Positions 17,961 to 26,206 of a stretch of 64,000 nucleotides of DNA are shown piece after piece. The stretch's first letter is position 1, and each line of letters opens with the position of its first letter. The DNA is taken from NCBI RefSeq assembly GCF_002741105.1, contig NZ_NIQU01000012.1, positions 1 through 64,000 on the forward strand, in the 5' to 3' direction. The translations under genes and the position numbers were made by a program. The notes beneath the pieces were generated by a model. The model was not told the origin of the DNA. It saw only the letters and a program-made list of their open reading frames with translations, and ran no database searches. Origin of the DNA: Pseudomonas sediminis (lineage in GTDB: Bacteria; Pseudomonadota; Gammaproteobacteria; Pseudomonadales; Pseudomonadaceae).

Positions 17961-19635
17961 ACACGAAGGCAGCGCCATCCCCCAGGCGCTGCAACAACAC
18001 TTGCAACAGCTTGGTCAGCAATTCAGTGAGCGCCTGAGCCAGGAACTGCCCCAGCTGGCGCAACAGGCAAGGCAACTGCTGGGCGCCGATGAAGCCGAAC
18101 GCACACGCTTGCTGCAGGAGCTGCGTCATCAGCTGCACCGCCTGGCCGGCAGTGCCGGCACCTTCGGCTTCAGCCAGCTTGGCCAGCAGGCGCGCGAACT
18201 GGAGCAGCATGCCGAGCGCTGGATGGAGCGCCTGCTGCGCCAACAGCAGAGCCTCAACGAGTTCGTCACTGCCTTGCAGGCACTCGGCGAGCAGCCGACC
18301 AGCGCTGGGGCCATCACTGAACCGGTAGGCAAAGCGCGCAAGCTGCCGCGCCAGGAAGACGGCAGCCGCACCATCTACATCCTCGAAGGCGAAGCCGCGG
18401 TTGGCGAGAACATGCGCCAGACGCTGAGCAACTTCGGTTACCGCGCCGAACATTTCAATTCCACCGCCGGGCTCGACGCCGCGCTGCAGCAGCACCTGCC
18501 CGACGCGCTGATCATCGACGCCAAGCTGCCTGGCGAAGCCAGTTGCGGTCTGGATTACGCCCACCAGTTGCGCGAACGCCTGGACGAACCACTGCCGCTG
18601 CTGGTGCTCACCGACCAGCAGGATGACTTCGCTACCCAGCTGCATGCGGTGCGCGCCGGCGCTATGGGCCTGTTCAGCAAGCCGGTGGACATCCCGCAGC
18701 TGGAAAGCCGCCTCGAACGCTGCTTCTCGCAACAGCACGGCGAACCCTACCGCGTGCTGATCGCCGACGATGACCAGGACCTGGCCAGCCGCTACAGCCT
18801 GGTGCTGCGTGATGCCGGCATGCTGGTGGAGATACTCAGCGAACCGGCGCGGATTTTCACCCACCTGCGCGACTTCAACCCCGAGGTGGTGTTGCTCGAT
18901 GTCAACATGCCGCACTGCACCGGTCCCGAACTGGCGCAGATCATCCGCTGCAATGATGACTGGCTGCGCATCCCGATCATCTACCTGTCGGCGGAAACCG
19001 ATATCGGCAAACAGATGAACGCGCTGATCAAGGCCGGCGACGACTTCGTCACCAAACCGATTTCCGACAATGCTCTAGTAGCTACCGTGTTCTCCCGCGC
19101 CCAGCGCGCACGCCTGCTTTCCGACGCCCTGGCCCGCGACAGCCTCACCGGCCTGCTCAAGCACGCCGACATCAAAGAACAAGTGGCCATCGAACTGGAG
19201 CGCGCCCTGCGCAGCGGCGACCGCGCCAGCGTAGTGATGCTGGATATCGACCACTTCAAACGTGTGAACGACGAGCATGGTCATGCGGCCGGTGACAACG
19301 TCATCCGCGCCCTGGCCAACCTGCTGCGCCAACGTCTGCGCCGGGTCGACAGCCTGGGCCGCTACGGCGGCGAGGAATTTCTCGCCGTATTGCCGGACTG
19401 CACGCCGGAGCAAGCACGTTTGATCGTCGACGAGATTCGCCAGCGCTTCGCCGAGCTGCGTTTCATCGCAGACGGCGGAGAGTTTTCCGTGAGCCTCAGC
19501 GCCGGTATCGCGGGCACCGACGTCAACAGCGACGCCGAGCAACTGCGTGAGCGTGCGGACAAGGCGCTATACGCCGCCAAGCACAGCGGGCGCAATCAGG
19601 TGCAGATAGCGGCGTCGGAAGAACATCGCGGCTGA
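17953..19635 (+). CDS. Hpt-REC-REC-GGDEF response regulator
   Basis: A 560-residue cytoplasmic protein. An N-terminal Hpt domain (about 10-115) carries H62 in LHRLAGSAGTFGF. A first receiver (about 125-250) is degenerate: the acidic pair is replaced by ILEGEAA although D of IIDAKLPG remains. A second receiver (about 257-375) is complete (ADDDQD, LLDVNMPHCTG, TKPIS). The GGDEF domain has GGEEF at 472-476. The layout implies phosphate from the neighbouring kinase or receiver reaching Hpt and the second receiver, switching on c-di-GMP synthesis. Its start overlaps the previous stop by 8 bases. Confidence 0.9.
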   Translation: MDKHEGSAIPQALQQHLQQLGQQFSERLSQELPQLAQQARQLLGADEAERTRLLQELRHQLHRLAGSAGTFGFSQLGQQARELEQHAERWMERLLRQQQSLNEFVTALQALGEQPTSAGAITEPVGKARKLPRQEDGSRTIYILEGEAAVGENMRQTLSNFGYRAEHFNSTAGLDAALQQHLPDALIIDAKLPGEASCGLDYAHQLRERLDEPLPLLVLTDQQDDFATQLHAVRAGAMGLFSKPVDIPQLESRLERCFSQQHGEPYRVLIADDDQDLASRYSLVLRDAGMLVEILSEPARIFTHLRDFNPEVVLLDVNMPHCTGPELAQIIRCNDDWLRIPIIYLSAETDIGKQMNALIKAGDDFVTKPISDNALVATVFSRAQRARLLSDALARDSLTGLLKHADIKEQVAIELERALRSGDRASVVMLDIDHFKRVNDEHGHAAGDNVIRALANLLRQRLRRVDSLGRYGGEEFLAVLPDCTPEQARLIVDEIRQRFAELRFIADGGEFSVSLSAGIAGTDVNSDAEQLRERADKALYAAKHSGRNQVQIAASEEHRG

Positions 19636-19687
19636 AGCTGCCCCTACACCAGCACCACGCTCCGTAGGAGCGGCTTCAGCCGCGATG
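19627..19687. repeat. Inverted pair of REP sequences (BIME)
   Basis: CGCGGCTGAAGCTGCCCCTAC and, further on, GTAGGAGCGGCTTCAGCCGCG are inverted copies of the common Pseudomonas REP core. The first copy overlaps the last codons of the GGDEF gene. Between convergent genes, it may limit read-through. Confidence 0.8.
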
Positions 19688-19732
19688 GTCATAAAGGCTA
19701 TAGCGGAGTGTCGCCCGCCAATGCCACCCCGA

Positions 19733-20560
19733 TCACGCTTCGGCGCGCTGCAGCAAGCGACGCTGGCGCCACTCCATGAAGGTCTTGAGGAACAACGTGA
19801 GCAGCGCCATGCACGCCAGCAGACCGGCGGCGGTGAAGGCCGCTGCTGGTTTGTAGTCGTTGTTGAGCTGATCGACCAGCAAGGGCAGGGTCAGGGTCTG
19901 GTTGATGATGGTGCCGGATACCACCGACACCGCGCCGAATTCACCGACCGCGCGGGCATTGGTCACCACCACACCGTAGAGCAGCGCCCATTTGATCTTC
20001 GGCAGGCTGATGCGCCGGAAGATCTGCCAGCCGCTGGCGCCCAGGCACATGGCAGCGGCTTCTTCGTCCTGGCCCTGAGCCTGCATCACCGGAATCAGGA
20101 TACGCGCCACGTAGGGCGCGGTGACGAACACAGTGACCATGACGATGCCCGGCCAGGCGAACATCAGTTGCATGCCGTTATCGTAGAACCAGCGGCCGAT
20201 GAAGCTCTCCAGGCCGTAGACCACCAGGTAACAGAGACCGGCGACCACCGGCGAAACCGCATAGGGAATGTCGATCAGGGTGGTCAGCAGCTTGCGCCCA
20301 CGGAAATCGTAATGGGTCACGCACCAGGCCAGGCAGATGCCGAAGCACAGGTTCAGCGGCACGGTGATCGCGGCTACCAATAGGGTCAGGCCAATGGCGT
20401 GGAGCATGTAGTCCTCACCGAGGTTGCTCCACAGCAGGTCGAGCCCGCCGGCCAGCGCCTTGGTGAAGATCAGCGCCAGCGGCACCAGCAGAATCAGCGC
20501 CACCACCAACAGACCGAGGGTTACCAGCGCCCACTGGCGCCAATCTTGGGGCTTTTTCAT
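19733..20560 (-). CDS. cysW: Sulfate/thiosulfate ABC permease CysW (second copy)
   Basis: A 275-residue inner-membrane permease with about six helices and the EAA coupling loop EEAAAMCLGASGWQIFRRI, plus the GEFGAVSVVSG segment diagnostic of CysW. It pairs with CysT to form the sulfate channel. ATG 20560 overlaps the cysT stop by four bases (ATGA), supporting translational coupling; an alternative start lies at 20578. It is paralogous to the cysW starting at 63222. No cysA follows; the operon ends at a REP pair, so it must borrow an ATPase from elsewhere. Confidence 0.9.
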   Translation of the reverse strand: MKKPQDWRQWALVTLGLLVVALILLVPLALIFTKALAGGLDLLWSNLGEDYMLHAIGLTLLVAAITVPLNLCFGICLAWCVTHYDFRGRKLLTTLIDIPYAVSPVVAGLCYLVVYGLESFIGRWFYDNGMQLMFAWPGIVMVTVFVTAPYVARILIPVMQAQGQDEEAAAMCLGASGWQIFRRISLPKIKWALLYGVVVTNARAVGEFGAVSVVSGTIINQTLTLPLLVDQLNNDYKPAAAFTAAGLLACMALLTLFLKTFMEWRQRRLLQRAEA

Positions 20561-21396
20561 CGACCTTGCCGTTGCCATGCGAACAGACGCCCCTGCACGA
20601 CCTGCAGGAGGAACAGAAGAGCCAGCGACGCGAGCAGGATCACCGAAGCGATGGCCGCTGCCGCCGGGTAATTGAATTCCTGCAGACGGACGAAAATCAT
20701 CAGCGAGCTGACTTCCGTCTGATAGGGGATGTTGCCGGCGATCATGATCACCGCGCCGAATTCGCCGAGGCTGCGGATGAACGCCTGCGAACCGCCGGTC
20801 ACCAGTGCCGGCGCCAGGGTCGGCAGGATCACCTTGCGGAAGGTCTGTACGCGGCTGGCACCGAGGGTGCGCGCGGCTTCCTCGTATTCCGAGCCGAGAT
20901 CCTGCAGCACCGGCTGCACCGTGCGTACCACGAAGGGAATGCTGGTGAACACCATCGCCACCACGATACCGGCGTAGGCATAGGCCACCTTGAAGCCCAG
21001 CCACTGGCCGATCCAGCCGTTGGGCACCAGCAGTGCGGCGAGGGTCAGGCCGGCCACCGAGGTCGGCAGGGCGAAGGGCAAGTCGATCAACGCATCGACA
21101 ATACGCCGGCCGGGGAAGTCGTAGCGGGTGATGATCCAGGCCAGCAGCAGGCCGATCACCAGCACCGCCAGGGTCGAGTAGAACGCCGCCGAGATGGTCA
21201 CCTTGTAGGTCTGCACCACACGCGGGTCGCTGATCGCGAACCAATACTGCGCCCAAGTCATGTCGCTGACGTACAGCAGCAGCGCAGACAACGGCAACAG
21301 GATCACCAGCGAGAGGTACAACACACTGACGCCGAAGCTCAGGCCGAAGCCCGGCAGCAGCGGAGTCTGCAGGAAGAACAGCGTTGGTTTACTCAC
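20557..21396 (-). CDS. cysT: Sulfate/thiosulfate ABC permease CysT (second copy)
   Basis: A 279-residue permease with a GTG start at 21396 chosen so the protein begins VSKPTLFF before the LLPGFGLSFG motif common to CysT/CysU. Six membrane helices and an EEAARTLGASRVQTFRKV coupling loop are visible, and SLGEFGAVIMIAGNIP is characteristic of CysT. It forms the heteromeric sulfate permease with CysW. The ribosome site is weak. A 114-base gap containing a palindromic repeat separates it from sbp upstream. It is a paralogue of the copy at 62399-63211. Confidence 0.9.
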   Translation of the reverse strand: MSKPTLFFLQTPLLPGFGLSFGVSVLYLSLVILLPLSALLLYVSDMTWAQYWFAISDPRVVQTYKVTISAAFYSTLAVLVIGLLLAWIITRYDFPGRRIVDALIDLPFALPTSVAGLTLAALLVPNGWIGQWLGFKVAYAYAGIVVAMVFTSIPFVVRTVQPVLQDLGSEYEEAARTLGASRVQTFRKVILPTLAPALVTGGSQAFIRSLGEFGAVIMIAGNIPYQTEVSSLMIFVRLQEFNYPAAAAIASVILLASLALLFLLQVVQGRLFAWQRQGR

Positions 21397-21474
21397 GAAA
21401 AGCTCGGCTCTACAAATGCAGTTGGCCGCCAATAAGGCGGCCAATTGACCATTACGATGCTCGCATTCATGGCT

Positions 21475-21496
21475 GGCGGGTTGCACCCGCCCTACG
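21475..21496. repeat. Palindromic repeat between sbp and cysT
   Basis: GGCGGGTTGCACCCGCCCTACG forms a stem-loop of the same design as the GGTGCGC...GCGCACCCTACG family seen at 40976, 48508 and 58983. Inside an operon it may tune mRNA stability, giving more binding protein than permease. Confidence 0.65.
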
Positions 21497-21510
21497 CCAA
21501 ACCGTCGCTG

Positions 21511-22527
21511 TCAGCGACCCTCTGCGAGAAGCTGGTCGAGGATACCACCGTTGTCGAAGTGCTTGGCGGTGATGTCGTCCCAGCTGCCAAGGATCTCGTT
21601 CGGGTTGATCAGGCGCACCGGAGCGAACTGCGCTTTGGTCGCCTCGACCACTTCCGGGTTATGCACACGGTAGTTGTAGCGGGTCAGCAGTTGCTGAATG
21701 TCCTTGCTGTACTGGAAGTCGAGGAAGGCCTTGGCCTGCTCGCGGGTACCGCGCTCGTCGGCAACCTTGTCGACGATGGCGACCGGGAATTCAGCCAGCA
21801 CGCTGACTTCCGGCACCACGATTTCCAGGTTGGCGGATTTGAACTCGTCACCCTTGGCGATGTTGATCACTTCCGATTCAAAGGTCAGCAGCACGTCGCC
21901 CTGGCCGTTCTGGGCGAAGGCCACGGTGGCGCCACGACCGCCGGTGGGGAAGTTCTCGACGTTCTTCAGCACCTTGCCGACGAAGGCTTTGACCTTCTCT
22001 TGGTCGCCATTGAATTTCTCGTTGGCGAACAGCCAGGCGCCCAGGTAGCTGTAACGGGCATTGCCGGAGGTTTTCGGGTTGGGGAATACCAGTTTCACGT
22101 CATCGCGAATCAGGTCATCCCAGCTCTTGATGTTCTTCGGGTTGCCTTCGCGCACCAGGAAGGCGGTAGTGCTGTAGTACGGCGAGGCATTGTTAGGGAA
22201 CTGCTTGGCCCAGTCGGCGCGCAACAGACCGCGCTTAGCCAGGATGTCCACGTCGGTTACCTGGTTGAAGGTGACCACGTCGACCTTCTTGCCCTGGATG
22301 ATGTCCTGCGCCTGACGCGAGGTGCCGGCGAACGACTGGATGATCTTCACTTCCTTGCCGCTCTGCTGCTTCCAGTGCTCAACGAACAGCGGGTTGATCT
22401 CGCCGAACAGCTCACGGGCGATGTCGTAGGAGGCGTTGTGGAATGGCGTATCGGCGGCAGCATGGCTCAGCGAGCCGGTAAGCAGGGTGGCGCTGGCCAC
22501 GGTGGCCAGAACGATCTTCTTCAGCAT
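21511..22527 (-). CDS. sbp: Periplasmic sulfate-binding protein (second copy)
   Basis: A 338-residue precursor with a signal peptide (cleavage after LSHAAA, about residue 25). The motifs NASYDIARELF, QSFAGTSRQA and FPNPKTSGNARYSYLGAW mark the Sbp/CysP sulfate-binding family. It captures sulfate or thiosulfate in the periplasm for CysTW. The upstream region is AT-rich, as expected for a CysB-controlled promoter. Sequence differs clearly from the sbp at 61236, which has QQSHGGSGKQA in the equivalent place, so this is an older paralogue rather than a recent duplicate. Confidence 0.93.
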   Translation of the reverse strand: MLKKIVLATVASATLLTGSLSHAAADTPFHNASYDIARELFGEINPLFVEHWKQQSGKEVKIIQSFAGTSRQAQDIIQGKKVDVVTFNQVTDVDILAKRGLLRADWAKQFPNNASPYYSTTAFLVREGNPKNIKSWDDLIRDDVKLVFPNPKTSGNARYSYLGAWLFANEKFNGDQEKVKAFVGKVLKNVENFPTGGRGATVAFAQNGQGDVLLTFESEVINIAKGDEFKSANLEIVVPEVSVLAEFPVAIVDKVADERGTREQAKAFLDFQYSKDIQQLLTRYNYRVHNPEVVEATKAQFAPVRLINPNEILGSWDDITAKHFDNGGILDQLLAEGR

Positions 22528-22768
22528 CTATGGCGTCCTTCTTATCGCGAGAGGAACCTGCAGGCAGGCTATTTGATGGCGCGATTCTGCAGAAAAATCA
22601 TATAGCTGAAAAATATCTTTTTATTCGACGCTTATAACCAGTATCTCTTTGTCTACGGCAACACCCTGCAGCTCTCGTATCTGAAGGCTGATCAGGCAAC
22701 CACTCTTAGAACCTGTTCACGATCTTTATGTGCCTGAAAACTACAAGGCAAAAGCGTCCGGTGAATAT

Positions 22769-22834
22769 GTAGGAGGGGCTTCAGCCCCGAGCTTTATTGG
22801 GGCGAAAAGAGCTCGCGGCTAAAGCCGCTCCTAC
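22769..22834. repeat. Inverted REP pair upstream of sbp
   Basis: GTAGGAGGGGCTTCAGCCCC and, inverted, GCGGCTAAAGCCGCTCCTAC form two palindromes facing each other. This is the Pseudomonas REP family also present at 19627, 41400 and 45979. It lies between ssuF and the sbp promoter, where it could end ssu transcription. Confidence 0.8.
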
Positions 22835-22909
22835 AAGATCGCAAGTGCCTTATTTCGTCATTTGGCTTCCAAAATCGACGAAAACCAGCTGAAAAACATG
22901 AAAATGCTC

Positions 22910-23125
22910 TTACAGCTTGGCGATGGACACTTCGGTGGATTTCACGAAGGCGATCACTTCGCTACCCACCTGCAGTTCAAGTTCACGCACGGAGCGGGTG
23001 GTGATCACCGAGGTGACGATACCGGCAGCGGTCTGCACGTCGATTTCCGACAGTACGTCGCCGATGACGATTTCCTTGATGTTGCCCTTGAACTGGTTAC
23101 GTACGTTGATGGCTTTGATGGTCAT
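22910..23125 (-). CDS. ssuF: TOBE-domain molbindin-like protein SsuF
   Basis: A 71-residue single TOBE domain (INVRNQFKGNIKEI, VTSVITTRS, VIAFVKSTEVSI). Stand-alone TOBE proteins (molbindins) bind molybdate or related oxyanions. In P. putida the last gene of ssuEADCBF encodes such a protein and is needed for growth on sulfonates and some sulfate esters. Here it is likewise the last ssu gene, 88 bases after ssuB, with a GAGGAG ribosome site. Its exact role in sulfonate use is not settled. Confidence 0.9.
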   Translation of the reverse strand: MTIKAINVRNQFKGNIKEIVIGDVLSEIDVQTAAGIVTSVITTRSVRELELQVGSEVIAFVKSTEVSIAKL

Positions 23126-23153
23126 GGTGTTTCTCCTCAGGTCGTTTTACATG

Positions 23154-23208
23154 TAGCCCGGTGCAATCCGGGGAATTCTCGAGCCGCTCCCGGATTGCCT
23201 CCGGGCTA
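23154..23208. repeat. Tandem CCGGAT-type palindromes between ssuB and ssuF
   Basis: Two copies of a palindrome with CCCGG...CCGGG arms (TAGCCCGGTGCAATCCGGGG, then CCCGGATTGCCTCCGGGCTA in the opposite sense) occupy the gap. The same family recurs at 24850, 26181, 32533, 41360 and 57101. Confidence 0.75.
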
Positions 23209-23213
23209 TGGCG

Positions 23214-24029
23214 TCAAAGCGCCCAACGCAATTGCGTGGGCAGGGGTGATACGGGTTCGGGCGGTGTCGGTAATTCCGGCTGCGCCAGCACGCGGTCGAG
23301 CACGCGCGCTTCCAGTGCCGCCAGTAGCGGCGAGCCATGCGGGCGCGGGCGCACCAGTTGCACATCGAGGTCGAGGCCGATCTGGCCGTCCTCGATCAGG
23401 ATCACCCGATCCGCCACGGCCACGGCTTCGGCCACGTCGTGGGTGACCAGCAGTACGGTGAAGCCATGCTGCTGCCACAGGCGTTCGATCAGTTGCTGCA
23501 TCTCGATGCGGGTCAAGGCATCCAGTGCTCCCAGCGGCTCGTCGAGCAGCAGCAGGCGCGGCCGATGGATCAGCGCACGGGCCAGTGCCACGCGCTGCTT
23601 CTGCCCGCCGGACAGTGCTGCCGGCCATTCATTGGCGCGATCCGCCAGGCCGACCGCCGCCAGCGCCTCTTCCGCCTGCTTGCGCCAGTTGCCGGAAAGC
23701 CCCAGACCGACGTTGTCGATCACTCGCTTCCAGGGCAGCAGACGCGAGTCCTGGAACATCAGGCGAATGTCTTCACGCACCGCGTTGAGCGAGCCATTGC
23801 CAGCCAGCAACTGGCCGCCGCTGGGCTGATCCAGACCGGCCAGCAGGCGCAGCAAGGTGCTCTTGCCGCAGCCACTGCGACCGACCACGGCGACAAACTG
23901 ACCTGCAGGGATATGGAGGTCGATGCCCTTGAGCACCTGACGCTCGCCAAAGGATTTCTCGATGTTCTCGATCGCCAGCGGAACGCCGCCCGGCGGAATG
24001 CCCTGACGAATGTTATGCAGCGCCGTCAT
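23214..24029 (-). CDS. ssuB: Aliphatic sulfonate ABC transporter ATPase SsuB
   Basis: A 271-residue ABC ATPase: Walker A GRSGCGKST (about 53-61), Q-loop in MFQDSRLLPW, signature LSGGQKQR and Walker B RLLLLDEP, followed by a short C-terminal extension. It powers sulfonate import with SsuA and SsuC. The start at 24029 overlaps the ssuC stop (ATGA), which decides it against an upstream in-frame ATG. The closely similar ATPase at 41502-42233 belongs to a different transporter. Confidence 0.93.
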   Translation of the reverse strand: MTALHNIRQGIPPGGVPLAIENIEKSFGERQVLKGIDLHIPAGQFVAVVGRSGCGKSTLLRLLAGLDQPSGGQLLAGNGSLNAVREDIRLMFQDSRLLPWKRVIDNVGLGLSGNWRKQAEEALAAVGLADRANEWPAALSGGQKQRVALARALIHRPRLLLLDEPLGALDALTRIEMQQLIERLWQQHGFTVLLVTHDVAEAVAVADRVILIEDGQIGLDLDVQLVRPRPHGSPLLAALEARVLDRVLAQPELPTPPEPVSPLPTQLRWAL

Positions 24030-24820
24030 TGGCCACCTGCCTTGGCCTGATAGGCCGGGTGCCAGCGCAGCCACACGCGCTCGAGACCACGAGCAGCGAC
24101 ATCAGCCAGCTTGCCAAGCACCGCATAGAGCAGGATCGCCAGCACCACCACGTCGGTCTGCAGGAACTCACGGGCGTTCATCGCCAGGTAGCCGATGCCG
24201 CTGCTGGCGGAAATGGTCTCGGCGACGATCAGGGTCAGCCACATGAAGCCGAGGGCGAAACGCACACCGACCAGGATCGACGGCAACGCGCCGGGCAGGA
24301 TCACCTGACGGAATAGCGAGAAGCCGGACAGGCCATAGCTGCGCGCCATCTCCACCAGCGCGGGGTCGACGTTACGAATACCGTGGTAGGTGTTGAGGTA
24401 GATCGGGAACAGCGTGCCGAGCGCGACCAGGAACACCTTGGCTGCCTCGTCGATGCCGAACCAGAGGATCACCAGCGGGATCAGCGCCAGGTGCGGCACG
24501 TTGCGGATCATCTGCACCGAGCTGTCGAGAAAGCACTCGCCCCATTTCGACAGGCCGGTGATAAAGCCCAGCAGCAGGCCGATACCGCCGCCGATGGCGA
24601 AGCCGATCCCGGCACGTTGGCCACTGATCGCCAGGTGCTGCCAGATTTCGCCGGAGGCCAGCAGCTCCCAGCCGGCGGCGAGCACGGCGCTGGGCGCCGG
24701 CAGGATGCGGCTGGACAGCCAGCCACTGGCCACCGCCAGTTGCCAGGCGGCCAGCAGCCCCAGCGGCAAGGCCCAGGGCGCAGCGCGCAGCGCCAGTTTG
24801 TGAAGGGTCGTGTTGCTCAT
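24026..24820 (-). CDS. ssuC: Aliphatic sulfonate ABC transporter permease SsuC
   Basis: A 264-residue permease of the SsuC/TauC family with about six helices and a coupling-loop region (EMARSYGLSGFSLFRQVILPG). It imports alkanesulfonates through the inner membrane. It ends overlapping ssuB by four bases, and follows ssuD after a 179-base gap filled by palindromic repeats. Confidence 0.93.
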   Translation of the reverse strand: MSNTTLHKLALRAAPWALPLGLLAAWQLAVASGWLSSRILPAPSAVLAAGWELLASGEIWQHLAISGQRAGIGFAIGGGIGLLLGFITGLSKWGECFLDSSVQMIRNVPHLALIPLVILWFGIDEAAKVFLVALGTLFPIYLNTYHGIRNVDPALVEMARSYGLSGFSLFRQVILPGALPSILVGVRFALGFMWLTLIVAETISASSGIGYLAMNAREFLQTDVVVLAILLYAVLGKLADVAARGLERVWLRWHPAYQAKAGGQ

Positions 24821-24849
24821 GGTTGCCTCGAAAAATTCTGTATCTCTGT

Positions 24850-24998
24850 CCCCGGATTACATCCGGGCTACATCTGCCCTCTCCCCCAGCCCCTCTCCCG
24901 CAAGCGGGAGAGGGGAGCCAAGCCGTGCCACCGACTCATCCGGCAACACCGATCAGCCCCCTCTCCCATTTATGGGAGAGGGTTGGGGAGAGGGGCTT
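24850..24998. repeat. Compound palindromic repeat between ssuD and ssuC
   Basis: The 179-base gap holds a CCGGAT-type palindrome (24850-24871), then a larger structure in which CCCTCTCCCCCAGCCCCTCT on the left is matched in inverted sense by the right end. Two smaller hairpins lie inside (CCTCTCCCGC/GCGGGAGAGG and CCTCTCCC/GGGAGAGG). It sits within a cotranscribed operon and probably affects mRNA processing. Confidence 0.75.
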
Positions 24999-24999
24999 T

Positions 25000-26148
25000 T
25001 CAACTCGCCGAAGCCGCCTTCGGCAGAATATCGCTGGAGATCATTTCGCCGAACGGGCTGACATACCCCCGGCTCTCCGGACGCGCAGGCGCGGCCACAT
25101 CCAGATGCGGGAACAGCAGTTCGGCGACCCGGTACGACTCCTCCAGATGCGGGTAACCGGAGAAGATGAAGGTATCGATGCCGAGGTCGGCGTATTCCTT
25201 GACCCGCGCCGCCACGGTCGGGCCATCGCCGACCAGCGCAGTGCCGGCGCCGCCGCGCACCAGACCGACACCGGCCCAGAGGTTCGGCGACACTTCCAGG
25301 TTGTCGGTCTTGCCGCCGTGCAGGGCGGCCATGCGCTGTTGGCCGACCGAGTCGAAGCGCGCCAGCGACGCCTGGGCGCGGTCGATGGTGTCCTGATCCA
25401 GATGGCTGATCAGACGATCCGCCGCGGCCCAGGCTTCCTCATTGGTCTCGCGCACGATCACGTGCAGACGAATGCCAAAGCGCACTTCGCGGCCCTGCGC
25501 AGCAGCCTTCTCGCGCACCTGAGCGATTTTCTCGGCCACGGCGGCCGGCGGCTCGCCCCAGGTCAGGTACAGCTCGACCTGCTCGGCGGCCAAGTCTTGC
25601 GCGGCGTCGGAGGAACCACCGAAATACAGCGGCGGGCGCGGCTGCTGGATCGGCGGGTAGAGCAGCTTGGCGCCCTTCACCTGGATGTGCTTGCCGTCGT
25701 AGTCGACGGTTTCGCCTTCCAGCACACGGCGCCAGATGCGGGTGAATTCGACGGATGCCTCATAGCGCTCGGCATGCGACAGGTGCAGGCCATCGCCGGC
25801 CAGTTCGTCCGGGTCGCCACCGGTCACCAGGTTGAACAGCGCACGGCCGTTCGACAGGCGATCCAGGGTCGCCGCCTGGCGCGCGGCCACGGTCGGCGAA
25901 ATGATCCCCGGGCGCAGGGCGACGAGGAACTTCAGGTTCTGCGTCACCGGGATCAGCGAGGCCGCCACCAGCCAGGAGTCCTCGCAGGAACGTCCTGTCG
26001 GAATCAGCACGCCGCCGAAACCGAGGCGATCAGCCGCCTGGGCAATCTGCGCCAGATAGCCATGGTCGACGGCGCGCGCGCCTTCGGCGGTGCCCAGGTA
26101 CTTGCCATCGCCATGGGTAGGCAGGAACCAGAAGATATTGAGGCTCAT
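25000..26148 (-). CDS. ssuD: FMNH2-dependent alkanesulfonate monooxygenase SsuD
   Basis: A 382-residue luciferase-like TIM-barrel enzyme beginning MSLNIFWFLPTHGDG, the well-conserved SsuD N-terminus. It uses FMNH2 from SsuE and O2 to split alkanesulfonates into aldehyde and sulfite in the cytoplasm. ATG 26148 with GGAGACAACTCC upstream is preferred over an in-frame codon 45 bases earlier. The length is typical for the family (about 380). It is flanked by ssuA and ssuC as in P. putida and P. aeruginosa. Confidence 0.95.
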   Translation of the reverse strand: MSLNIFWFLPTHGDGKYLGTAEGARAVDHGYLAQIAQAADRLGFGGVLIPTGRSCEDSWLVAASLIPVTQNLKFLVALRPGIISPTVAARQAATLDRLSNGRALFNLVTGGDPDELAGDGLHLSHAERYEASVEFTRIWRRVLEGETVDYDGKHIQVKGAKLLYPPIQQPRPPLYFGGSSDAAQDLAAEQVELYLTWGEPPAAVAEKIAQVREKAAAQGREVRFGIRLHVIVRETNEEAWAAADRLISHLDQDTIDRAQASLARFDSVGQQRMAALHGGKTDNLEVSPNLWAGVGLVRGGAGTALVGDGPTVAARVKEYADLGIDTFIFSGYPHLEESYRVAELLFPHLDVAAPARPESRGYVSPFGEMISSDILPKAASAS

Positions 26149-26180
26149 GGAGTTGTCTCCTTGCAGGAAATCATCGGCAT

Positions 26181-26200
26181 GGCCCGGACACATCCGGGCC
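26181..26200. repeat. CCGGAT-type palindrome between ssuA and ssuD
   Basis: GGCCCGGACACATCCGGGCC is a near-perfect stem-loop of the family listed at 23154. It lies 33 bases before the ssuD start. Confidence 0.65.
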
Positions 26201-26206
26201 TGAGAA

